Shown here piece after piece: positions 1 through 7,920 of a stretch of 64,000 nucleotides of DNA. Position 1 is the first letter of the stretch. Each line of letters opens with the position of its first letter. A program made the translations under genes and the position numbers. The DNA lies in contig JAFQCH010000023.1 of the NCBI GenBank assembly GCA_017416485.1, positions 249,262 through 313,261 of the forward strand, given 5' to 3'. The DNA is from Clostridia bacterium. GTDB lineage: Bacteria > Bacillota > Clostridia > Oscillospirales > Acutalibacteraceae. Below the pieces are notes generated by a model. The model was not told the origin of the DNA, did not search any database, and was given only the letters and a program-made list of their open reading frames with translations.

Positions 1-944
1 AACAAATAACCAAGGAATGCACAACCCGGAAAAGTAAGAATCCATGTCAGAATGATATCTGTTATCAATTTTTTATCAAGACTTTTAGAATCAACAGCCA
101 GTCCGACACCGATAACGGATGTGGTTTTAACATGCGTCGTACTGACAGGCAAACCCGAATATGTGCTCACTGCAATACCAATAATTGCGGCAAAGTCAGA
201 GATAAGGCCCTGTAAACCATTCAAAGGAGTAATATTTTCCCCAACGGATTGTATAATTCGCTTGCCACCGAATAATGTACCAATTCCCATAAAAAATGAA
301 CAGCACAAAATAAGTACGAATCTGTATTTAACAAAAACAGCATCATTGATTATTGAAAACAGCATCATAAAAACACCTAAAAACTTCTGACCATCCTGTG
401 CACCGTGCAAAAAAGACAAAACAGTTGCAAAAATAATTTGCATGACTCGTGTTTTAATATTCAGCCGTTTTTGTGTTATCCTTTGCAAAACATAAGATAT
501 AAAAAAACCAAGAAAAGCTGACAAAAACAAACCGAGGAATACTCGAATCCATTCGACTTTGTTAACAGCATCAAATGCACCTTTTGCAGCAACTGCACAG
601 CCCGTAAGACTCGCAATGAGTGCATGACTTTCACTTGTGGGAATACCGAACAACCATGCAACAATTGCCCAAATAATCACCGTAAACATAGATACAGCAA
701 CAAACAAAAGTACACCTTCCCTATCGGCATTCACATCGACCATATTATACAAACAATCCGCAACCGAAGGACGAAAGTAAGATGTTATAAAAACTCCTGC
801 AAAATTCATAACGGCAGACAAAACACAAGCCTGTTTCATTCGGATTGCTTTTGTACCGACCGCCGTTGCAATGGCATTGGCGGCATCCGTAAAACCGTTT
901 ATAAAAATAACAGCAAGAATTGCAATAAAAGCAACAGAAAACAA
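1..944 (-). CDS. pit: PiT-family inorganic phosphate transporter (3' end beyond window)
   Basis: A minus-strand frame runs off the left edge and encodes about 314 residues of a multi-spanning membrane protein. The N-terminus holds the PiT signature (FINGFTDAANAIATAVGTKA), and the C-terminal half has the repeated signature (LHGAQDGQKFLGV) followed by GLPVSTTHVKT, so both halves of the inverted-repeat PiT fold are present. Members are about 330 residues, so only a short C-terminal tail is missing. The best start is a TTG at 944, ten bases after GAAAGGGG; no ATG fits. It would import phosphate with H+ or Na+. No phoU-like gene lies upstream; the next gene is the cotJ operon. Confidence 0.88.
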   Translation of the reverse strand, partial: MFSVAFIAILAVIFINGFTDAANAIATAVGTKAIRMKQACVLSAVMNFAGVFITSYFRPSVADCLYNMVDVNADREGVLLFVAVSMFTVIIWAIVAWLFGIPTSESHALIASLTGCAVAAKGAFDAVNKVEWIRVFLGLFLSAFLGFFISYVLQRITQKRLNIKTRVMQIIFATVLSFLHGAQDGQKFLGVFMMLFSIINDAVFVKYRFVLILCCSFFMGIGTLFGGKRIIQSVGENITPLNGLQGLISDFAAIIGIAVSTYSGLPVSTTHVKTTSVIGVGLAVDSKSLDKKLITDIILTWILTFPGCAFLGYL

Positions 945-1002
945 AAAAAGACAACCCCTTTCGCCAATCAATATGCAAAAGAAGCTATCTGTATGCAATG
1001 AA

Positions 1003-1024
1003 GCCGCAGAAATTCATCTGCGGC
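1003..1024 (-). terminator. Hairpin after cotJC
   Basis: An 8-bp perfect stem (GCCGCAGA/TCTGCGGC) with a 6-base loop lies just after the cotJC stop. The tract after it in the minus direction is only weakly T-rich, so termination may be inefficient. Confidence 0.45.
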
Positions 1025-1031
1025 CGTGTTT

Positions 1032-1631
1032 TTACTTCTTATCAAAAGACGGATTGTACATATAGTAGTTCTTGGAGTCAAGTCTGTCGGTCGCCAGACG
1101 CAGACCTTCCCCAAAGCGCTGATAATGTACAACTTCTCGTTCCCGAAGGAACTTAATGGGATCAGCGACATCGGGATCATCCACAAGGCGAAGGATATTG
1201 TCATAAGTAGTACGGGCTTTCTGTTCAGCAGCAAGGTTTTCATGAAGGTCAGTCAGAATATCGCCTTTACTTTGCATGGAAAGCGCGCTGTACGGAACAC
1301 CCGCCGCAGCCTGTGGATAAATCCCGGTGGTATGGTCAACAAAATATTTATCAAATCCGCTTGCCTGAATTTGCTCAATGGTAAGATTTCTCGTCAACTG
1401 AAAAACGATTGCACCGATCATTTCAAGGTGCGCTAATTCTTCAGTGCCTATATCCGTCAAAAGACCTTTTAATTCGGCATACGGCATCGCAAATCTCTGC
1501 GAAAGATAACGAAGCGATGCGCCGAGTTCACCGTCGGGTCCGCCATACTGTGTCAGAATAATCTGTGCAAGTTTTGGATTTGGATTTTTGATATTAACGG
1601 GATATTGCAGTTTTTTGTTATATGTCCACAT
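1032..1631 (-). CDS. cotJC: Spore coat protein CotJC, manganese-catalase family
   Basis: A 199-residue protein of the CotJC/Mn-catalase ferritin-like family. It begins MWTYNKKLQYPV and has the helix-bundle metal-ligand pattern: an ELAHLEMIG segment around residues 75-85 and a later REREVVHYQRFGE helix. A frame extension upstream to 1679 is open, but the ATG at 1631 matches the family start and sits after GGAGGTGCTTGCGACTA. It overlaps the cotJB stop by one base (TAATG), indicating translational coupling. CotJC is a spore coat component expected to detoxify peroxide. It is the last gene of cotJABC. Confidence 0.93.
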   Translation of the reverse strand: MWTYNKKLQYPVNIKNPNPKLAQIILTQYGGPDGELGASLRYLSQRFAMPYAELKGLLTDIGTEELAHLEMIGAIVFQLTRNLTIEQIQASGFDKYFVDHTTGIYPQAAAGVPYSALSMQSKGDILTDLHENLAAEQKARTTYDNILRLVDDPDVADPIKFLREREVVHYQRFGEGLRLATDRLDSKNYYMYNPSFDKK

Positions 1632-1882
1632 TAGTCGCAAGCACCTCCGGTTTCCCAAGGCCATGGGTTCTTCAGCCATTCCACACCTTGTGCAAATTTA
1701 GGTGTGAGTGGACCGTAGTTTTCTTCATATTCAGCCATCAATGCCATGCACTTTTTTTCATATTGTGCGAGCATGGATGCCGCCTGCATATCAGACGGAT
1801 GCGTATCAAGATACAAATGCAGTTCCCATACGGCAAACTGCGCAGAAGAAAGATTTCTTAAAAGTTTTTCGCGATTGCTCAT
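1631..1882 (-). CDS. cotJB: Spore coat protein CotJB
   Basis: An 83-residue protein matching the small CotJB family: an N-terminal amphipathic segment beginning MSNREKLLRNLSSAQF, a middle region rich in helix formers, and the typical C-terminal YGPLTP and WPWE motifs. An ATG lies six bases further upstream, but the ATG at 1882 overlaps the cotJA stop as ATGA and has better spacing to GGGCGGG. CotJB is a structural partner in the inner spore coat with CotJA and CotJC. The three genes overlap and form one operon, probably transcribed by a sporulation sigma factor; I could not assign a clear sigma-E box upstream. Confidence 0.9.
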   Translation of the reverse strand: MSNREKLLRNLSSAQFAVWELHLYLDTHPSDMQAASMLAQYEKKCMALMAEYEENYGPLTPKFAQGVEWLKNPWPWETGGACD

Positions 1883-2088
1883 TTGCATCCCGCCCTGAGG
1901 AAGGGTTTATCAAGCACGGGAAACAAAGTGCCCCTGCAAAGGGCGGTTTCCGCTTCGTATACTTTATTATCAAGCTGAAACGGAACATATGCCATGGTCA
2001 CAGCGGCATCTTCCGGCAATGCAGAAAGCATGGAAAAACTGTCAATGCAATCGTTTCTGTCTTTTCGGGCGGAAGAATGTTCTTTCAT
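1879..2088 (-). CDS. cotJA: Spore coat-associated protein CotJA
   Basis: A 69-residue protein whose second half carries the CotJA signature: MAYVPFQ, then a Tyr and acidic stretch, then GTLFPVLDKPF. The ATG at 2088 follows AAGGAGCATAGAA, a good ribosome-binding site. It is the first gene of cotJABC and ends within the cotJB start. Role inferred from the family: assembly of CotJC into the spore coat. Confidence 0.88.
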   Translation of the reverse strand: MKEHSSARKDRNDCIDSFSMLSALPEDAAVTMAYVPFQLDNKVYEAETALCRGTLFPVLDKPFLRAGCK

Positions 2089-2174
2089 TTCTATGCTCCT
2101 TATAATAAATTGAGAAACAAGACTTTGTCCCTCGGTTCATGCTATGCAACAAAAGAACAGATGTGCCTAAAAAA

Positions 2175-2828
2175 CTATTCAACAAGGTTTGGCCAGATTT
2201 CATCCTCTGCGCCTGCATAAATTTCCGGGATCAGACCAACGATGACTGTTTCAGCAATGGTGATCTGCGTTTTGATTTCGCTTGTATTTCTTTTACCCCA
2301 TGATAAAACATTCACATTTGCAGTAATCTGCAAAACAATCTGATGTTGCGTCTGATTGATTCCGCGCGTAACAAACAGATTACTTAATTCGCTTTCGGCT
2401 GTTGCGGAATAGGAAACAGAAAACGGCATTTCTGCACCTTTTCCCGTAAAAAAATTACTGCCGGTCAAAGTGCCGATCGGAATGCCCGGGTGGATGGTCT
2501 GAATATCTGCAAAAACCTCTGCAATTTTTGCTGTGACTCCTGTTTTTATTTGATTCAGAACCATTGAATCTATTCTGATTGCCACCACTTCCCCACTTGC
2601 ATCTGTTTGCAATTCGGCAATATCAGCATAATGCAGATTCAATGTTTCCAGATATTCTTCTACTGTTTTATTCACTGCTTTGGTGGCATGGTTGACAGCA
2701 GTTGTCTGCGCAAAAACACTTACAATCGGTCTTGCTGTTTTGAAGAGAACAAATAAACACAAAAAACAACAAAATAACAGAATCGATGAAAATAATCTGC
2801 TTTTTATTCGGCTTTTACCATATCGCAT
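2175..2828 (-). CDS. yunB: Sporulation protein YunB
   Basis: A 217-residue protein with a basic N-terminus and a single hydrophobic segment at about residues 14-31, matching the YunB family of sporulation proteins. The extracytoplasmic part contains the family features: NKTVEEYLETL, then IRIDSMVLNQIKTG, then GIPIGTLTGSNFFTGKG. The ATG at 2828 is preceded by AAGGTGCGATCAGT. In Bacillus the gene is sigma-E dependent and needed for efficient sporulation; its exact biochemistry is unknown. It is separated from cotJA by 86 bases and points the same way. Confidence 0.9.
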   Translation of the reverse strand: MRYGKSRIKSRLFSSILLFCCFLCLFVLFKTARPIVSVFAQTTAVNHATKAVNKTVEEYLETLNLHYADIAELQTDASGEVVAIRIDSMVLNQIKTGVTAKIAEVFADIQTIHPGIPIGTLTGSNFFTGKGAEMPFSVSYSATAESELSNLFVTRGINQTQHQIVLQITANVNVLSWGKRNTSEIKTQITIAETVIVGLIPEIYAGAEDEIWPNLVE

Positions 2829-2852
2829 ACTGATCGCACCTTAAATTTATTC

Positions 2853-2881
2853 TTGTTTAAAATGTTTTATTGTGTTATAAT
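2853..2881 (+). promoter_or_regulatory. Sigma-A promoter for the GH27-GH95 operon
   Basis: TTGTTT (2853-2858), a 17-base spacer and TATAAT (2876-2881), 42 bases upstream of the GH27 start. It lies in the divergent gap shared with yunB. Confidence 0.7.
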
Positions 2882-2923
2882 ACTCATTGTCAATATATGC
2901 AAAATACAACGGGAGGTAACAGA

Positions 2924-4636
2924 ATGAAGATAAAAACCATTGCAGCCCTTGCAGGCGGTACTGTAGCCACTGCGGCAATTATGAAAAAAAATAATATTTG
3001 TCCGAAGTGTGTTGCAAAAAATCTGCTTTCCAATTTCAAAGTAACAGATCCCGGTGCGGACAAATACAACAATGGTGTTGCATTGACCCCACCGATGGGA
3101 TGGGCAAGCTGGAATAAATTCCGCCATCACATCAGCGAGGACATTATTTATGATATTGCCGTTGCTATGAAAAACTCCGGACTTGCCGATGCGGGCTATC
3201 AATTTGTCAATATTGATGATTGCTGGCAGTCATCAATGCGTGACGACCAAGGCAGACTGCAAAGCGATTTCACAACATTTCCCTCCGGCATTCCCACACT
3301 TTGCAAAAAAGTCAATGATCTTGGTCTGAAACTTGGAATCTATTCTTCAAACGGTTCATTGACTTGTGAAGATCTGCCGGCCAGCCTCGGTCATGAACGT
3401 ATTGATGCCGAAACTTTTGCACGCTGGGGTGTTGAATATTTCAAATATGACTTCTGTCACAACACTCCGATACCGCGCATCGCTCCTGACGTTGAGAATA
3501 TCAGAATTGAAATCCCCGGAGAAGTGGCTGAAAAGATTTACACCGCAGATATGGCAACACTTTCAGGGAATGCAAAACTGATGAATGAAGCCAAGTTGCC
3601 CACCGGCAAATATGTAACAGGTCTTTGTGCAGGCAACGGAAAGATGATTTTCAGCAATGTTGAAGCAGAGAAAGATGGAATATACGCTCTTACTATCGGC
3701 ATTCACAAAGGAATTCAGGCAGACAAATATGCAGAAATAGTTGTCAATGAAACCGCTGTTTACCCGATTATTGCAGGTCCGAGCCGCGGATTCACCAAAG
3801 ACGGCAGGTTGCAAACACGCGTTTATCTGAAAAAAGGCAAAAACACCATTATGATTCACAATCCGATCGGATCAAAAATGGACAGTGCCGCAAAACAATA
3901 TGCCAATATGGGAAAAGAATTAAAGCGTGCAACAAAACTTGTAGCAGAGGAAACAGGCATGCCTGAAAAACCGATTACTTTTTCCATATGCGAATGGGGA
4001 AAGAATATGCCATGGAAATGGGGTGCAACCGCCGGAAACCTGTGGAGAACAACCCCGGATATCAGGCCGACATGGTATTCAATTCTCGGCATCTATGAAT
4101 TCAATGTGAGATTGTGGAAATATGCAACCATTGGCGGCTGGAATGACCCCGATATGCTTGAAGTCGGAAACGGCAATCTGACCGATGATGAAAACAGAGC
4201 ACATTTTTCGCTGTGGTGCATGATGGCGGCACCCTTGATTCTCGGCAACGACCTGCGCACCTTCCTTAAGGAAGACGGCACTGCCGACACCGATAATAAA
4301 ACCTTGAAGATTGTTACAAACAAAGATGCCATTGCCATCAATCAGGATAAGCGTGGTTTGCAGTGCAGACGTATTCAATTCGGCAGCGTAGATATTCTTG
4401 CAAAGCCGCTTGAAAACAAAGAACTGGCACTTTGTGTGTTCAACAAAACAAGCAAAGAAATTGAGCAGGAAATTGATATTGAAGATATCATTGAACTGGG
4501 TTGGATCGACCTGCCTGAAGCTTTGCAATATGAAGTATATGATATCTGGAACAACAAAACGACAGTAACAAAAGAAGATTTTGAAACAACTGTTCCCGGG
4601 CACGGTGTCAGCTTGTTCAGAATCAAAGCACTGTGA
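2924..4636 (+). CDS. GH27 alpha-galactosidase with a nested CBM-like domain
   Basis: A 570-residue glycoside hydrolase of family GH27. The barrel starts with TPPMGWASWN; the nucleophile region YFKYDFC gives Asp176 and the acid/base region WRTTPDI gives Asp379, followed by GGWNDPDML. About 140 residues (roughly 181-320) of beta-rich sequence resembling CBM35/CBM6 modules (GKYVTGLCAGN, YLKKGKNTIMIHNP) are inserted between the two catalytic positions. The N-terminus has a hydrophobic stretch (about 5-20) that could be an anchor or atypical signal. The start at 2924 follows GGGAGGTAACAGA. It removes terminal alpha-linked galactose, or N-acetylgalactosamine in some members, and is ten bases upstream of the GH95 gene. 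Confidence 0.88.
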   Translation: MKIKTIAALAGGTVATAAIMKKNNICPKCVAKNLLSNFKVTDPGADKYNNGVALTPPMGWASWNKFRHHISEDIIYDIAVAMKNSGLADAGYQFVNIDDCWQSSMRDDQGRLQSDFTTFPSGIPTLCKKVNDLGLKLGIYSSNGSLTCEDLPASLGHERIDAETFARWGVEYFKYDFCHNTPIPRIAPDVENIRIEIPGEVAEKIYTADMATLSGNAKLMNEAKLPTGKYVTGLCAGNGKMIFSNVEAEKDGIYALTIGIHKGIQADKYAEIVVNETAVYPIIAGPSRGFTKDGRLQTRVYLKKGKNTIMIHNPIGSKMDSAAKQYANMGKELKRATKLVAEETGMPEKPITFSICEWGKNMPWKWGATAGNLWRTTPDIRPTWYSILGIYEFNVRLWKYATIGGWNDPDMLEVGNGNLTDDENRAHFSLWCMMAAPLILGNDLRTFLKEDGTADTDNKTLKIVTNKDAIAINQDKRGLQCRRIQFGSVDILAKPLENKELALCVFNKTSKEIEQEIDIEDIIELGWIDLPEALQYEVYDIWNNKTTVTKEDFETTVPGHGVSLFRIKAL

Positions 4637-4646
4637 GGTAAGAAGT

Positions 4647-6887
4647 ATGCATCTTTTACATCTTGAAAATATCGCCGAAAAATGGGATAACGGCACGCCG
4701 ATCGGCAACGGTCACATGGGCTGTATGCTCTATGGCGATCCGAATTGCGAAAAACTGTATCTCTGCGAAGAAAGCATCTGGTCGCAAAAAGATGAGGACG
4801 GGCTGAATCCTGCTTTTGCCGAAAAAATAGAGTATATCAAAAAGTTATATCTTGAATCCTCTCCTGTTGAAGCCGAAAAATGGGCGGTTGAAAACCTGAA
4901 AGATGATTTCCATACCATTGCTTCCAACGAATATGCAGGTTTGCTGACACTGCAATTCAACGCAAAAAGCAAAATTACATCTTATAGCAGAGATCTGCAT
5001 CTTGATTCTGCAATCGCTGAAGTTTCTTACAAAAGAAACGGAAAGCAATTTAAACACGAAGCATTTTCTTCCAATCCCGATAAAATCATGGCATATCGCA
5101 TTGAGTCCGAAAGCAGGCACGGCTTTACCCTGCAATACAGTCGTGAGTGTCTGCATTCTGTCAACACAGACAACACAAGCCTTTTTACTGTTTGTGATAC
5201 GGCAGTCGGCAATCATCCCTTCTGTGTCGGCATAAAAGTACAAACAAACGGCAATTCCGAACAAAGCGGAAATGATATTCTTGTAAAAAATGCAACTGAA
5301 ACAATTATATGGATCAGCATTGTCACAAGTTTCCGCTTTGAAAATTTTGAAGAAAAATGCAAAAACAGGCTGACTGTTGTTGAAAAAGGTTATGATGCCA
5401 TCAAGGCAGATCATATTGCAGATTACGGAAAGATTTACAGCAAGAGTGAAATCAACTTCACGGATGCTTCTGCCAGACAAAAACTGCCCGTTAACAAAAG
5501 ATTGAATTATCTGAAGATTCATCCATTGAAAAACGATTATTCCCTTGCGGCATCGTACTTTAATTTCGGCAAATATCTGCTGATTTCTTCCAGCCGTGAA
5601 GGCAGCCTGCCCGCCAATCTGCAAGGTATCTGGGTTGAAAAAATGCAAAACCCGTGGAATGCGGATTTTCATACCAACATCAATTTGCAAATGAATTACT
5701 GGCCTGTTGAAGTCGCAAATATTCAAGAATGTGCAGAACCGCTGTTTGCTTACATGAATAATGTTTTGCTTCCTTACGGTAAGAAAACTGCTAAAGTCAA
5801 CTACAATGCAAGAGGTCTTGTTGTGCATCACCTGAGCGATCCTTACGGATTCACGGCAGCAGCGGACGGAATCTGGGGACTGTGGCCTTTGGGCGGGGCG
5901 TGGCTCGCCTTCCACATGTGGGAACATTATCTGTATACAAGAGATAAAGAATTCCTCAAAGAAACCGCCTATGAATACATCAAAAATGCCGCCTTGTTCT
6001 TCATGGACACCATGTTTGAAGACAAAAACGGCAGATTGCTGTCGGGGCCGTCCACCTCACCCGAAAACAATTTCTATGTAGGAAAAGTAAGTTGCAATAT
6101 GTGCATGTCACCGACTATGGATATCGAAATCATCGGCGGTCTGCTTCGCTTTTACATAGAAACAGAAAACATTCTGCATATAGACGAAGAAACAGCAACG
6201 CTTGCAAAAGAAAAACTTGCCAAAATGCCGCCATTGCAGATCGGCAAACATGGGCAACTGATGGAATGGCTTGAAGATTATGATGAGCCCGAACCGGGTC
6301 ACAGGCATATTTCACACGCTTTTGCTCTCTATCCCGACCATGCAATCAACAGAAACACACCCGAATTCTACAAAGCAATCCGCAAAACCATTGACCGCAG
6401 ACTTGCACACGGCGGCGGCCATACGGGTTGGAGCAGAGCATGGTTGCTTTGCCTGTTTGCAAGATTGCATGATGCAAAAGCATTTGAAAAGAATCTGCGA
6501 CTTCTGTTTACAAAATCCACCCTCGGCAATCTGCTTGACACGCATCCGCCTTTCCAGATCGACGGCAATTTCGGTGCTACGGCTGCCATTTGCGAGTCAC
6601 TTGTGCAGGGACATGAAGGCAGAATCTGCCTGTTGCCCGCAGTTTGTGAAAAAAGAAGCGGTTCGTTTAAAGGTTTACTTGTGCACGGGGGTTATGAAGT
6701 TTCCTGTATATTTGAAAATGCAAAAGTTATTTCTTTTGATATTCAATCTGCTTTTGACGGCGCAATCAGAATTGAACTTCCCGCATCGCAAAAAAATGCC
6801 ATCATCAATGAACAAACCGCCGATGCAAACGGAATTTTCACATTCCCCTGCGCCAGCGGCAACACATATCATTTTGAAGTGCATTAA
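4647..6887 (+). CDS. GH95 alpha-L-fucosidase
   Basis: A 746-residue protein of family GH95 (alpha-1,2-L-fucosidases and relatives). It starts with the family pattern EKWDNGTPIGNGHMGCM and contains NLQGIWVEKMQNPW, then HTNINLQMNYWP (around residues 330-360), which supplies the two catalytic Asn residues. SPSTSPENNF (around 470) holds the general acid Glu, and QIDGNFGATAA (around 637) holds the conserved Asp. The start at 4647 follows GAGGTAAGAAGT. No signal peptide is visible, so it probably works in the cytoplasm on imported oligosaccharides. It shares an operon with GH27, and its stop overlaps the convergent sialidase stop by four bases. Confidence 0.9.
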   Translation: MHLLHLENIAEKWDNGTPIGNGHMGCMLYGDPNCEKLYLCEESIWSQKDEDGLNPAFAEKIEYIKKLYLESSPVEAEKWAVENLKDDFHTIASNEYAGLLTLQFNAKSKITSYSRDLHLDSAIAEVSYKRNGKQFKHEAFSSNPDKIMAYRIESESRHGFTLQYSRECLHSVNTDNTSLFTVCDTAVGNHPFCVGIKVQTNGNSEQSGNDILVKNATETIIWISIVTSFRFENFEEKCKNRLTVVEKGYDAIKADHIADYGKIYSKSEINFTDASARQKLPVNKRLNYLKIHPLKNDYSLAASYFNFGKYLLISSSREGSLPANLQGIWVEKMQNPWNADFHTNINLQMNYWPVEVANIQECAEPLFAYMNNVLLPYGKKTAKVNYNARGLVVHHLSDPYGFTAAADGIWGLWPLGGAWLAFHMWEHYLYTRDKEFLKETAYEYIKNAALFFMDTMFEDKNGRLLSGPSTSPENNFYVGKVSCNMCMSPTMDIEIIGGLLRFYIETENILHIDEETATLAKEKLAKMPPLQIGKHGQLMEWLEDYDEPEPGHRHISHAFALYPDHAINRNTPEFYKAIRKTIDRRLAHGGGHTGWSRAWLLCLFARLHDAKAFEKNLRLLFTKSTLGNLLDTHPPFQIDGNFGATAAICESLVQGHEGRICLLPAVCEKRSGSFKGLLVHGGYEVSCIFENAKVISFDIQSAFDGAIRIELPASQKNAIINEQTADANGIFTFPCASGNTYHFEVH

Positions 6888-7867
6888 ATTTTAATCTCTG
6901 CAATTTTTATATACCGACAGTCCATTGTTTCATAAAGAACAAAGGCACTGTCGGTTGTTTTATTATAACAAACATCTGCATAACCGCCGGAACGATCCAA
7001 CAACAGTGATTCCCATGTCTTTCCATCATCCGTTGATTTGTACAGTGTCAGATTTTCGCGGGATTGTTGCGAATTGCAATTTACAAACAATATACCGTCC
7101 GCACAATTGCACATACCGCCGAAACAAATCGGATCAGGCAAGTTCCGATCAATCTCCGGAACTGTCCATTCCGTACATCCGTCTTCGCTTTTTGCAACCG
7201 CGCGAAAATGTTCTGTATTTTCATTGCGGATATTCATCATAATACTGCCATCACTTAATTCGGCAAGTGCTGCTTCGCTCGCATCCTTCAGATTATCATT
7301 GAACACATTTCCGAGCGACCATGTATTTCCATGGTCTTTACTGCAAATAATGCCGCATTTTGACGGATGATGCGAAAACATATCCTGCTGATTAAAAGCC
7401 ATCCATACACTCGCAAATAACGTACCGGTTGAATGCACCAATCCGTGCCCCGGTCCGACTGCCACGCAACTCCAGTATTGCGAATCAAAAATGTCTGTCA
7501 TTTCTATCGGTGCAGACCAGGTTATTCCATTATCCTTGCTTTGAATATGAAACATTCTTTTATAATTTTCACAATACAGCAAGTGCAGAATGTTTTCTTC
7601 GACAATCAATGTCGGATTATTAACGGCATTTCTTCCCTTTCCGCTGACGGGAATTTTACGAGGAGTCCATGTTTTTCCGCCATCAGAACTGGTTCTGACG
7701 CCAACGTCGATAACAGACCAATCCGAATTTTGTCTGCACTCATAACAAACGGCAAGGGTTCCGTTTTGCAGTGCAACAATGCCCGGTATTCTGTATACCG
7801 GATATTCTTGTTGTGTACACACATCAAATGAGGATGTTTCAAGAATATTGCAATTCAGAATATGCAT
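6884..7867 (-). CDS. GH33-type exo-alpha-sialidase
   Basis: A 327-residue six-bladed propeller sialidase. It has the RIP motif (YRIPGIV near residue 25) and four Asp-boxes (SSDGGKTW, SKDNGITW, SKDHGNTW, STDDGKTW). It is close to the minimal catalytic length, with no CBM, no LPxTG motif and no signal peptide. It would release sialic acid from glycoconjugates. The absence of an export signal suggests it acts on imported sialosides or is released by other means. No nan catabolic genes are in the window. The ATG at 7867 follows GAGGTATATGT. Confidence 0.88.
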   Translation of the reverse strand: MHILNCNILETSSFDVCTQQEYPVYRIPGIVALQNGTLAVCYECRQNSDWSVIDVGVRTSSDGGKTWTPRKIPVSGKGRNAVNNPTLIVEENILHLLYCENYKRMFHIQSKDNGITWSAPIEMTDIFDSQYWSCVAVGPGHGLVHSTGTLFASVWMAFNQQDMFSHHPSKCGIICSKDHGNTWSLGNVFNDNLKDASEAALAELSDGSIMMNIRNENTEHFRAVAKSEDGCTEWTVPEIDRNLPDPICFGGMCNCADGILFVNCNSQQSRENLTLYKSTDDGKTWESLLLDRSGGYADVCYNKTTDSAFVLYETMDCRYIKIAEIKI

Positions 7868-7877
7868 ACATATACCT

Positions 7878-7909
7878 CAAAAAATGAGCTGTCGAAAAAC
7901 CGACAGCTC
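7878..7909 (-). terminator. Terminator of the cmk-ispH/rpsA operon
   Basis: A 9-bp perfect stem (GAGCTGTCG/CGACAGCTC) follows the ispH-rpsA stop and runs into TTTTTT in the minus direction. The plus strand also shows a T-run after the hairpin, so it could work both ways. Confidence 0.85.
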
Positions 7910-7920
7910 ACATTTTTTAA

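Noticed and set aside
4845..5927. A 360-codon minus-strand open frame
   Set aside because: It is antisense to the GH95 gene, which has all its family motifs.
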